Of a stretch of 64,000 nucleotides of DNA, positions 1-6,998 are shown in pieces; the stretch's first letter is position 1, and every line of letters begins with the position of its first letter. Source of the stretch: JACKJP01 sp050249695. Its GTDB lineage: Bacteria > Pseudomonadota > Alphaproteobacteria > Rhizobiales > Tepidamorphaceae. The translations under genes were made by a program, and so were the position numbers. The DNA is taken from assembly GCA_050249695.1 (NCBI GenBank), contig JBFWQA010000001.1, positions 806,001 through 870,000 on the forward strand, given 5' to 3'. The notes beneath the pieces were generated by a model. The model did not search any database. It was not told where the DNA came from and saw only the letters and a program-made list of their open reading frames with translations.

Positions 1-813
1 ATCGGGATCGACCCGACGCATGTCATCGCCGCGCGACAGCCCGTGCAGGCGGATGCCCATCGCGCCGTAGCGCCGGGCAAGGTCTGCCAGTTCCATGCGC
101 TGCAGGTCGCCGATGAGGCGGATGCCGTCGCCGGCGAGCTTTGCCTGCATCGCCTTGCCGACACCCCAGATAAGCCCGACCGGCCGCGTGGCGAGAAATG
201 TTGTCGCTTCAGCGCGGCCGATGACGGAAAAGCCCCTTGGCTTGTTGAGATCGGATGCGACCTTGGCGAGGAATTTGTTGGGCGCGAGGCCGATGGAGGC
301 GGTAATGCCGATTTCCTTTTCCACGCGCCGTGCCAGGCCGGCTAGGCTCGCCGCCGGCGATTGGCCGTGCAGCCTTTCCGTCCCCGCCAGATCGAGAAAG
401 GCTTCGTCGATCGAGATCGGCTCCACCAGCGGCGTCAGCGCCAGCATCATCTCGCGCACCTGCCTCCCGACGCGGATATATTTGTCCATGTCCGGCCGCA
501 CCACGACGGCGTCGGGACAGGCCTTCAGCGCTTTGAACATCGGCATCGCCGAATGGACGCCGGCCGTGCGCGCCAGATAGCAGGCCGCCGAGACGACGCC
601 GCGCCGGCCCCCGCCGACGATGACGGGCTTGTCGCGAAGGGCGGGATTGTCGCGTTTCTCGATCGAGGCATAGAAGGCATCGCAGTCGAGATGGGCGATC
701 GAGAGCCTATCGAGTTCCGGATGGCGGACGATGCGCGGGCTGCCGCAAGCCTGGCAGCGCGTCCCGTGCGGAGAGGGCGCCAGACAGTCGCGGCAGAGGC
801 CGGGCGCTGTCAT
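1..813 (-). CDS. dinB: DNA polymerase IV (DinB), 3' part outside window
   Basis: Y-family translesion DNA polymerase that copies past damaged template bases. The frame begins at 813 and is still open at base 1, so only the first 271 codons are here. The N-terminus has two Cys pairs (C7/C10 and C20/C23) resembling a small zinc knuckle, then the metal-binding HLDCDAFY block (41-48) and SIDEAFLD (134-141) with the catalytic acidic pair. The ATG overlaps the stop of the ROK kinase gene by four bases (ATGA), which fixes the start and implies co-transcription. The family assignment is secure; the C-terminal little-finger domain cannot be judged. Confidence 0.92.
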   Translation of the reverse strand, partial: MTAPGLCRDCLAPSPHGTRCQACGSPRIVRHPELDRLSIAHLDCDAFYASIEKRDNPALRDKPVIVGGGRRGVVSAACYLARTAGVHSAMPMFKALKACPDAVVVRPDMDKYIRVGRQVREMMLALTPLVEPISIDEAFLDLAGTERLHGQSPAASLAGLARRVEKEIGITASIGLAPNKFLAKVASDLNKPRGFSVIGRAEATTFLATRPVGLIWGVGKAMQAKLAGDGIRLIGDLQRMELADLARRYGAMGIRLHGLSRGDDMRRVDPD

Positions 814-1754
814 GCGGCCGCCTCAGGGACAAAGCTGTCCGCGTATCCCTCCATCTCCGGATTCCACAGCCATGCCGCGCCGCGCACGCCGCTGTCATCG
901 CCATGGACGGCCTGGCGGATATCGACGCGGGGAGACTCGGCGAAGATCAGCGGTCGCATCAGGTCGGGAAGCACGGCATAGAGATGGCCGATCTGGCTGA
1001 GGCCGCCGCCGAGCACGATGACGTGCGGGTCGAGAATGTTCACGACATTGGCAAGACCCCGGGCGAGCCGTGAGGCATGACGCGCAAGACTTGCCATGGC
1101 GAGTTCATCGCCGGCCTTGGCAAGTTCCACGATAAGGGGCGCATCGAGCCGCGCGCCCGTCGCCGCCTTGTGGTCGGCCGACAGCGCCGGCCCGCTTACC
1201 CAGGCCTCCATGCAGCCGGTGCGGCCGCACCAGCATGTCGGGCCGTCGTTTTCTTCCGGCGAGGGATGGGGAAGGGGTGTGTGCCCCCATTCGCCGACGA
1301 TCCTGTTCGGCCCGTCGACGAGCCTGCCGCCGGCGACGAAACCGCCGCCGCAGCCGGTGCCCAGAATGACGCCGAAGACGGTCGGAAAGCCGGCGCCCGC
1401 GCCGTCCGCGGCCTCCGAAAGGGTAAAGCAGTTCGCATCGTTGGCGAGCCGGACGGCCCGGCCGGCGGCGGCGGCGAGATCGCGGCCGAGTTCGCGTCCG
1501 TTCAGCCATGTGGAATTTGCGTTCTGGACCCGCCCGCCGGGGGTCAGGGAGCCGGGCATCCCGATACCGACCGGGGCGTCGCCTGCGGCGTCGAAGCGCG
1601 CAAGCTGCGCAACTGTCCTCACGGTCGCCTCATAATCGTCGCTCGGCGTGGGGACACGGCGCTTGTCCGCCACTGTGCCATCGGGTGCGAGAAGCGCCGC
1701 TGCGATCTTGCTGCCGCCGATGTCGACGCCGATGCTGAAGCCGCTTGCGCTCAT
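810..1754 (-). CDS. ROK-family sugar kinase (fructokinase/N-acetylglucosamine kinase type)
   Basis: Predicted ATP-dependent hexose kinase of 314 residues, cytoplasmic. The phosphate-binding GVDIGGSK loop is at residues 9-16, the catalytic-base region NDAN at 105-108 (Asp106), EWGH at 155-158, and the zinc-binding ROK signature CWCGRTGCME at 174-183. The DPHVIVLGGG block lies near the C-terminus. These mark a sugar kinase rather than a ROK repressor, since no helix-turn-helix precedes the kinase core. Which sugar is used (fructose, glucose, GlcNAc) cannot be read from the sequence. It overlaps DUF3572 upstream and dinB downstream by ATGA, so the three genes form one minus-strand unit with no obvious functional link. 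Confidence 0.88.
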   Translation of the reverse strand: MSASGFSIGVDIGGSKIAAALLAPDGTVADKRRVPTPSDDYEATVRTVAQLARFDAAGDAPVGIGMPGSLTPGGRVQNANSTWLNGRELGRDLAAAAGRAVRLANDANCFTLSEAADGAGAGFPTVFGVILGTGCGGGFVAGGRLVDGPNRIVGEWGHTPLPHPSPEENDGPTCWCGRTGCMEAWVSGPALSADHKAATGARLDAPLIVELAKAGDELAMASLARHASRLARGLANVVNILDPHVIVLGGGLSQIGHLYAVLPDLMRPLIFAESPRVDIRQAVHGDDSGVRGAAWLWNPEMEGYADSFVPEAAA

Positions 1755-2017
1755 GCGCCGAAATCCGCAACCGGCAGTGAGGCGGCATGCCGCATGATGT
1801 CCTCGGGCCTGCGGCCTGCGGCTTCGGCGAATGCCATGAGATCGCCCTCGTTCTGGGCAAGATAGGCAAGCAGGCTTTCGTGAAAGCGCGGCGAGCGGGC
1901 CGCCTCCCGAAGCGTCGCGGGAGTCAGCCCGGTCAGCGAAAGAAAGCGGTCCAGCTGCTGTTCATCGGCGGCGATGAATTGCAGGATTTCGATACCGATC
2001 GCTTCAATATCTTCCAT
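1751..2017 (-). CDS. DUF3572 family protein
   Basis: Small acidic protein of 88 residues, predicted all-helical and cytoplasmic, without membrane segment or catalytic motif. The pattern of an N-terminal IEILQFIAAD helix followed by FLSLTGLTP and an LxxEGDLMAF-type helix is typical of DUF3572, a family I know mainly from Alphaproteobacteria and which has no assigned function. It is the first gene of the minus-strand unit with the ROK kinase and dinB, overlapping the kinase by four bases. It faces away from divK, 169 bases distant. The position beside divK-pleD is commonly seen in Rhizobiales. Confidence 0.8.
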   Translation of the reverse strand: MEDIEAIGIEILQFIAADEQQLDRFLSLTGLTPATLREAARSPRFHESLLAYLAQNEGDLMAFAEAAGRRPEDIMRHAASLPVADFGA

Positions 2018-2186
2018 CTGATCCGATCGCGTCCCTTTTTCCTCGGTTACCCCCCCGACTGTGTACTATTGCCTTGGCCTTCTGTTAAGAATTGAGACGT
2101 ATCGTTCACGACGTTGGGGGGATAGTTCCAGGCCATGCGGGTTGGGACAACTCTTCGCCATGCAATTCATATGTTCGGAACGCTAG

Positions 2187-2558
2187 ATGGCGAAAACGGT
2201 CATGATCGTGGAAGACAACGAGCTCAACATGAAGCTCTTTCACGACATTCTCGAGGCGAACGGATACGACACCGTCGAGACCCGCAGCGGGATCGAGGCG
2301 CTCGATCTGGCGCGTCGCCATCAGCCTCACTTGATTCTCATGGACATCCAGCTCCCGGAGGTTTCCGGGCTGGAGGTTACAAAGTGGCTGAAGGAAAGCG
2401 ACGACTTGCGGCACATTCCCGTGATCGCGGTCACCGCGTTCGCCATGAAGGGGGATGAGGAGCGTATCCGCGAAGGCGGGTGCGAAGCCTATCTGTCCAA
2501 GCCGATCTCGGTCGGCAAGTTCGTCGAGACGGTGAAACATTATCTGGGCGAGGGCTGA
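2187..2558 (+). CDS. divK: Single-domain response regulator DivK
   Basis: Receiver-only response regulator of 123 residues that in Caulobacter and rhizobia controls the DivJ/PleC/DivL-CtrA cell-cycle circuit. The acidic pocket (Glu9, Asp10), phospho-acceptor Asp53 in the LILMDIQLP strand, the switch Thr in AVTAFAM, and the conserved Lys of LSKPIS are all present. There is no output domain. It is 15 bases upstream of pleD and in the same direction, the arrangement known from other alphaproteobacteria, so the two are probably co-transcribed. The identification rests on near-complete family-specific sequence (SGLEVTKWLKE, YLSKPISVGKF) plus the pleD neighbour. Confidence 0.95.
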   Translation: MAKTVMIVEDNELNMKLFHDILEANGYDTVETRSGIEALDLARRHQPHLILMDIQLPEVSGLEVTKWLKESDDLRHIPVIAVTAFAMKGDEERIREGGCEAYLSKPISVGKFVETVKHYLGEG

Positions 2559-2573
2559 GGGGGCTTTGTTCAA

Positions 2574-3947
2574 GTGACGGCGCGCATTCTTGTTGTTGAT
2601 GATATCCCGGCGAATGTGAAGGTCCTCGAAGCGCGACTGACCGCTGAATATTTCGAGGTCGACGTCGCCCGCAACGGCCTGGAGGCGCTGGAGATCGCGC
2701 AGCAGGGGGCATGCGACCTCATCCTGCTGGACGTCATGATGCCCGGGATGGACGGGTTTGAGGTCTGTCGCCGCCTGAAAGCCGATCCGCGGACTTATCA
2801 TGTGCCGGTCGTCATGGTGACCGCGCTCGATCAGCCGGCCGACCGCGTCGCCGGGCTCGAGGCCGGAGCTGACGACTTTTTGACCAAGCCGGTCAGCGAC
2901 ACGCAGCTCATGGCGCGCGTCAGGAGCCTTGTCCGGCTGAAGATGTTGACGGATGAACTGCGCCTGCGCGCCTCCACCAGCCGGGGCATCGGCGCTGACG
3001 CACAGATGGAACCGGCAGCCCTGGGTCGCGGCGAGAACGGGCAAATCCTTCTGGTCGACGACCGTCAGTCATCCGCGGAGACGATCCGCTCCTATCTCAA
3101 GCATCAGCATGCCGTCGACATCGAATCGCGCCCGCAGGAGGCGCTGTTTCATGCCGCCGAAGGCAACTACGATGCGGTGATCATCAGCCTCCAGCTTGCC
3201 GATTTCGACCCGCTGCGCCTCTGCTCGCAGATACGTTCGCTGGACCGGACGCGCAATCTGCCGATCCTGCTCGTCGCCGACGAGGGCGATACCGCACGGG
3301 TGATGCGCGCGCTCGATATCGGGGGCAATGATTTCGTCACGCGTCCGATTGACCGCAACGAACTGGCCGCGCGCGTGCGCACGCAGATACGCCGGCGTCG
3401 CTACATGGAAAGCCTGCGCGACAGCGTGAAGGTGTCCGTGACGATGGCGATGACCGATCCGATGACCGGCCTCTACAACCGGCGCTATATGGAAAGCCAT
3501 CTCGATACGCTGCTGTCCGATGCCCTGTCGCGCGAGCGGCCGCTGTCGATGCTTATCCTGGACATAGACTTCTTCAAATCCGTCAACGACACGCACGGTC
3601 ATGACGTTGGAGACGAGGTCATCCGGGAGTTCGCGCGGCGTCTGCAACGCAATACCCGCGGCATTGACATGACCTGCCGCTTCGGCGGGGAAGAATTCAT
3701 TGTGGTGATGCCGGATACCGATATCTCGCTGGCGATCCGCGTCGCCGAACGCGTCCGCCGGTCCGTTGCCGACGAGCCGTTCCCGATTCAGAACGGCACC
3801 CGCTTCATCGACATCACCACCAGCGCCGGCGTCGCGACGATCGAACGTCTTGACGACAATCGCGACACGCTGATCAGGCGGGCGGACCAGGCGCTCTATC
3901 GCGCCAAACGCCACGGCCGAAACAGAGTCGTCTCCGACGCTGCCTGA
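2574..3947 (+). CDS. pleD: Diguanylate cyclase response regulator PleD
   Basis: Makes cyclic di-GMP on phosphorylation; governs polar development and attachment in relatives. 457 residues, GTG start. Domain order: receiver 1 (residues 1-120, phospho-acceptor Asp53, LLDVMMPGMDG), receiver 2 (about 155-275), GGDEF domain (about 290-457). Receiver 2 lacks the acceptor Asp (the strand reads YDAVIISLQ), so it is a dimerisation adaptor as in Caulobacter PleD. The active site is GGEEF at 371-375 and the product-inhibition I-site RxxD is intact as RGID at 362-365. Length and architecture match PleD closely. It sits 15 bases after divK. Confidence 0.95.
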   Translation: MTARILVVDDIPANVKVLEARLTAEYFEVDVARNGLEALEIAQQGACDLILLDVMMPGMDGFEVCRRLKADPRTYHVPVVMVTALDQPADRVAGLEAGADDFLTKPVSDTQLMARVRSLVRLKMLTDELRLRASTSRGIGADAQMEPAALGRGENGQILLVDDRQSSAETIRSYLKHQHAVDIESRPQEALFHAAEGNYDAVIISLQLADFDPLRLCSQIRSLDRTRNLPILLVADEGDTARVMRALDIGGNDFVTRPIDRNELAARVRTQIRRRRYMESLRDSVKVSVTMAMTDPMTGLYNRRYMESHLDTLLSDALSRERPLSMLILDIDFFKSVNDTHGHDVGDEVIREFARRLQRNTRGIDMTCRFGGEEFIVVMPDTDISLAIRVAERVRRSVADEPFPIQNGTRFIDITTSAGVATIERLDDNRDTLIRRADQALYRAKRHGRNRVVSDAA

Positions 3948-4269
3948 TCAGGCCGTCCCCAGAACGCGTTAACCGGTTTTCTAAAGGTTAAGAATCAAAC
4001 CTTCGGCGGTTAACCCTGAATCCGTTTTGATTTATCTAAATCCTTCGATAATGTCGCCCTTGGGACATAAGGGGTGGGACTGAATTCGCCACGGCGAGCG
4101 GCCGCCTCGGACATACCCCATGGAATGCTCAGGTCCGCCGCATCTCCTGGGTCCGTGGGGTCAGGCCAATCGGCGCGGCAAGGAGTGGCCTCCTCAAATC
4201 GCCGCTGCCGATTGGCCGCCTGATTTGACTGATGCTGATTTGACTGACACTTGCACCATCAACGACTTC
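3948..4269. other. Non-coding stretch downstream of pleD
   Basis: No convincing protein gene. The first part (3965-4060) is relatively AT-rich with several GGTTAA runs. From about 4130 the sequence becomes strongly self-complementary: an 11-base perfect inverted repeat (4164-4174 with 4207-4217) encloses a second small hairpin, and a 12-base direct repeat, TGATTTGACTGA, occurs at 4221-4232 and 4236-4247. A Rho-independent terminator follows. A 61-codon frame from 4120 runs through the terminator and is not believed. Confidence 0.7.
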
Positions 4270-4297
4270 GCGGCGCCTCAGGGCGCCGCTTCTTTTT
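4130..4297 (+). ncRNA. Candidate structured small RNA ending in a terminator
   Basis: Inferred only from structure. The arms GGCCAATCGGC (4164-4174) and GCCGATTGGCC (4207-4217) pair perfectly; between them AGGAG/CTCCT (4181-4185 / 4190-4194) can form a small inner hairpin that displays a CCTCCTC string, reminiscent of anti-Shine-Dalgarno motifs in alphaproteobacterial small RNAs. A 12-base direct repeat follows and the segment ends in an intrinsic terminator at 4270-4297. The 5' end is unknown and I see no clean promoter, so it may instead be the 3' untranslated tail of the divK-pleD transcript. Confidence 0.35.
4270..4297 (+). terminator. Rho-independent terminator after divK-pleD or the RNA candidate
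   Basis: Perfect 8-bp stem GCGGCGCC / GGCGCCGC with a TCAG tetraloop (4278-4281), followed directly by TTCTTTTT. Oriented for plus-strand transcripts. It faces the rpmG terminator on the other strand 48 bases away. Confidence 0.85.
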
Positions 4298-4344
4298 CGC
4301 GCTGACGTCAGCGGGGCCCAGGCCGCAGGATCATCGGCTGCGGC

Positions 4345-4372
4345 AAAGAAAAAGCGCCGCATAAAGCGGCGC
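4345..4372 (-). terminator. Rho-independent terminator of rpmG unit
   Basis: On the minus strand a 7-bp stem GCGCCGC / GCGGCGC with a five-base loop is followed by TTTTTCTTT (plus-strand positions 4345-4353). It lies 31 bases past the rpmG stop and would end the long minus-strand unit that runs from topA/rnr through rpmG. Confidence 0.85.
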
Positions 4373-4402
4373 CCTGGCAGGTTCAGCGGTTATTGCCGCT
4401 GC

Positions 4403-4570
4403 TTATTTGATCTTGGATTCCTTGAATTCGACGTGCTTGCGGGCGACCGGGTCGTATTTGCGAGCGGTCATCTTCTCGGTCATCGTCCGGGCGTTCTTCT
4501 TGGTCACGTAGAAGTAACCCGTGCCTGCGGACGAGACGAGGCGGATTTTCGTGGTGGTCGGCTTGGCCAT
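4403..4570 (-). CDS. rpmG: 50S ribosomal protein L33
   Basis: Large-subunit ribosomal protein, 55 residues, beginning MAKPTTTKIRL and ending in a basic KESKIK tail. The sequence TGYFYVTKKNARTM and KYDPVARKHVEFKE is the L33 family hallmark in alphaproteobacteria. There are no CxxC pairs, so this is the zinc-free form. The frame is open a further 18 codons upstream, but the ATG at 4570 gives the standard length and N-terminus. It is followed by a terminator at 4345-4372 and lies 87 bases after the MFS transporter gene. Confidence 0.95.
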   Translation of the reverse strand: MAKPTTTKIRLVSSAGTGYFYVTKKNARTMTEKMTARKYDPVARKHVEFKESKIK

Positions 4571-4657
4571 TTTCGTGAACCTGTCGTTGGCGCGCCCGGC
4601 AATTGCCGTCGCCGCTGAAATCATGTGCGGCGGTAATGCCGAAAAGCTCGGCCGAAG

Positions 4658-5827
4658 TCAAGGACGGGCCGCGCCGCGCGCGCCGATAATGCGCCAAAGC
4701 ACGATGGCGGCATACAGCGCAAGCGCGCCGGCGAGAACGAGCGGGATCGCCGCGGGGCCCGAGAGGTCGGCGGCTGCGCCGAGGGCCGCTGGCCCGACCA
4801 GCATGCCGCAGGAATACATGAAGATGAAGCCGGCATTGGCCGAGGCGAGTTGGCCGCCCTTCAACCGCGCGCCGATATGGGTCAGGCCCGTCGCGTAGAT
4901 CGATCCCGCGATGCCGCCATATAGCGCCAGCACCAGGAGCATCGCGGCATATTGTGTCGTCAGCAACGGCACGACGGCGATGAGAAGGGCGCCGATCGCC
5001 GCCGTTATCAGCAGCAATCGCCGGCGGTCGGTCCTGTCCGCCACATGTCCGAGGGGGATCAGCAACAGGGCGCCGCCGGCGGCGATGGCCGCTATCAGCC
5101 CTGCCGCCATCTCGCCGGAAAAGCCCGAACGCAGGGCGAATACGGGCAGAAGCGAAAACCCGCCAGCCTCGATAAAGCCGAAAAAGAAGCCGGCGAGCGT
5201 GCCGACCGGCACGGCGACGAGCATCCGCAGAAAGCCGGTACTTTGTTCCCCTGCGGCTTCAGGTGCAATGCGCCATGCCGCTGCCAGCGGAACGGCCGCC
5301 GCAAGCAGCAGCGCCGCACCCAGCGCGTAGGGCCAGAAGCCGCTCGCGCCGAGAAGGCCGAGCATGAGCGGGCCGATCGCGAAGCCTGCCGAAAGCACGG
5401 TCGCATAGATACCCATGACAAGGCCGCGCCTTGCATCGGGCGCCGCGGCCACGATCCAATATTCGCTGACGATAAATATGATGGTGAGCGCCGAATGGAA
5501 AAAAACGCGCAGAATGAACCACGCTGCCAGGCTCTGGAACATCCAGAAGCCCATCAGGCTCACCGCCGACACCATGATCGCGGCGAGAAGCAGGGGCGCG
5601 GTCCGGAATCGGCGCAGCAGGATTGGCGTGAACGGCGCGATGGAAATCGAGGCGATCCCGGCCATTGCCGAATTGAGGCCGATCATACTCGCCGGCACGC
5701 CCCTGAGTTCCATGGCGATGGCAAGGAGCGGTATCGTCAGGGAGAGACCCACGCCCACTGCCGTTGTCATGGCGATCGCGGCGGTGATTCCCGCGCGCGG
5801 CGATCCGGTGTGGCCGACCCGCGCCAT
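4658..5827 (-). CDS. Major facilitator superfamily transporter
   Basis: Inner-membrane transporter of 389 residues with about twelve hydrophobic helices in two halves. The N-terminal half contains GLNSAMAGIASISIAPFTPILLRRF and a VMGIYATVLSAGFAIGPLMLG segment, both typical of drug/sugar-efflux type MFS proteins; the middle loop RPTDRRRLLL-like (VADRTDRRRLLL) is the cytoplasmic basic loop 8-9. The substrate is not identifiable. I chose the ATG at 5827 because it starts five bases after the Nudix stop and removes 61 codons of upstream frame that overlap the Nudix gene and lack hydrophobic character. It belongs to the rnr-to-rpmG minus-strand run. Confidence 0.82.
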   Translation of the reverse strand: MARVGHTGSPRAGITAAIAMTTAVGVGLSLTIPLLAIAMELRGVPASMIGLNSAMAGIASISIAPFTPILLRRFRTAPLLLAAIMVSAVSLMGFWMFQSLAAWFILRVFFHSALTIIFIVSEYWIVAAAPDARRGLVMGIYATVLSAGFAIGPLMLGLLGASGFWPYALGAALLLAAAVPLAAAWRIAPEAAGEQSTGFLRMLVAVPVGTLAGFFFGFIEAGGFSLLPVFALRSGFSGEMAAGLIAAIAAGGALLLIPLGHVADRTDRRRLLLITAAIGALLIAVVPLLTTQYAAMLLVLALYGGIAGSIYATGLTHIGARLKGGQLASANAGFIFMYSCGMLVGPAALGAAADLSGPAAIPLVLAGALALYAAIVLWRIIGARGAARP

Positions 5828-5832
5828 TCCCG

Positions 5833-6561
5833 TCAGGTCGGCAGGTCCAGCACCAACCGTCGCCCGGGTCGATGGTGCGGCTGGTAGTAGGCGATCGGGC
5901 AGCCGGGAGGGACTGTCCCGCGCGAATCCAGCAAGGCTTTCAGGTCCGAAAGCACGAATTGCGTGATCGGGGCTGTTTTCAGATCGCCGATAGCATCGAT
6001 TGGAACCCACTCCATCGTATCCAGCTCCCGGTCGGGCCGGTGGTCGAAATCGATGGAGTGGGCGACGTGACGCGCCGAGACGGCAAAGAACCTCGTATCA
6101 AATCGCCTGGGTCGATGGGGGGGCGTGATAGCCCGGGCGAAATAGGTCAGTTGCGACAGATCCGGAACGACGCCATGGCTATAAAAGCCCTTCCACATGC
6201 CTTCAGGCGTGCGTGAGACGGACCCCGCGCGCCCGATCAGCATGCCGGCTTCTTCATAGGTTTCACGGACCGCCGCGAGGGCAAGCCCGCGCGCCCGGCG
6301 CAGGGACGGGCCCCGTTTCATATCCAGGAGAAGACGTGCGGCAGTCGCCTCGTGCAGGTCGCCGTCGAAGGGAGCGTGGTGGTCGCGCCGGTCGACGCGC
6401 CCGCCCGGAAAGACATAGGCGCCGGGAAGAAACTTCAACGCCGCGTTGCGACGCCCCATCAGGATGTGCGGCTTGCCCCGGCGCTGGTCGAGAATCACGA
6501 GCGATGCGGCATCCCGGGGGCGGGCGGCGCGCTGTTTGGCAGGTGCCGTATCGGCGCTCAT
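5833..6561 (-). CDS. Nudix hydrolase, NUDT19-like with interrupted Nudix box
   Basis: Predicted nucleoside-diphosphate-linked pyrophosphohydrolase, 242 residues. The FLPGAYVFPGGRVDRRD strand-turn is present near residues 44-60, but the second half of the Nudix box, AAVRETYEEAGMLIG, comes roughly 40 residues later than in ordinary Nudix enzymes. Such an insertion is known in NUDT19/CoA-pyrophosphatase relatives, so CoA or a CoA ester is a reasonable but unproven substrate. The ATG at 6561 overlaps the stop of the DUF983 gene by four bases; the open frame further upstream is an artefact. The gene is translationally linked to DUF983 and RNase R. Confidence 0.85.
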   Translation of the reverse strand: MSADTAPAKQRAARPRDAASLVILDQRRGKPHILMGRRNAALKFLPGAYVFPGGRVDRRDHHAPFDGDLHEATAARLLLDMKRGPSLRRARGLALAAVRETYEEAGMLIGRAGSVSRTPEGMWKGFYSHGVVPDLSQLTYFARAITPPHRPRRFDTRFFAVSARHVAHSIDFDHRPDRELDTMEWVPIDAIGDLKTAPITQFVLSDLKALLDSRGTVPPGCPIAYYQPHHRPGRRLVLDLPT

Positions 6562-6998
6562 GCCGCGGCGCCCGGCTCTGTCGGCGCCAGATGGCCGTCC
6601 AGCCTGTCGCCCCTGCCGTCGAAACCGTGCATGCGCAATGCCCATTGCAAGCCGACAAGAGCTCCCTTGATCCGCGGCAGGCTGAGCATCGCGGTGGCCA
6701 GCGAAAGGGGAATCCACAGCGCCATGTGCACCCACATCTCCGGCATGAACGCGCGCTCCACCACCGCGGCGAGCGGTATGATGACATGACCGACAATGAG
6801 GATGGTGAAATAGGCCGGTGCGTCGTCGGCGCGATGATGATGCAACTCCGTGCCGCAAGCAGGGCAGGCGTCGGACACCTTCAGATAGGCGTGGAACATG
6901 CGTCCCTTGCCGCAGGACGGGCAGCGCATCCTCAGGCCTTTTCCGATGGCAGGGCCAACCGCGCGGGTTTCGTCATGTCCGTATTCTATCGCCATCAT
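6558..6998 (-). CDS. DUF983 zinc-ribbon membrane protein
   Basis: 146-residue protein with an N-terminal Cys4 zinc ribbon (CPSCGKGRMF near 26-35 and CPACGTEL near 45-52) and two predicted transmembrane helices (FTILIVGHVIIPLAAVV and MALWIPLSLATAML). This layout is diagnostic of DUF983, whose function is unknown to me; some members have been linked to cytochrome oxidase loci but nothing here supports that. It overlaps rnr upstream and the Nudix gene downstream by ATGA, a conserved rhizobial arrangement. The protein starts MMAIEY, and the second Met could equally be the start. Confidence 0.88.
   Translation of the reverse strand: MMAIEYGHDETRAVGPAIGKGLRMRCPSCGKGRMFHAYLKVSDACPACGTELHHHRADDAPAYFTILIVGHVIIPLAAVVERAFMPEMWVHMALWIPLSLATAMLSLPRIKGALVGLQWALRMHGFDGRGDRLDGHLAPTEPGAAA

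Noticed and set aside
4120..4305. 61-codon frame in the region after pleD
   Set aside because: It runs through the T-tract of a Rho-independent terminator and encodes the direct repeat; no ribosome site. The RNA interpretation is better.
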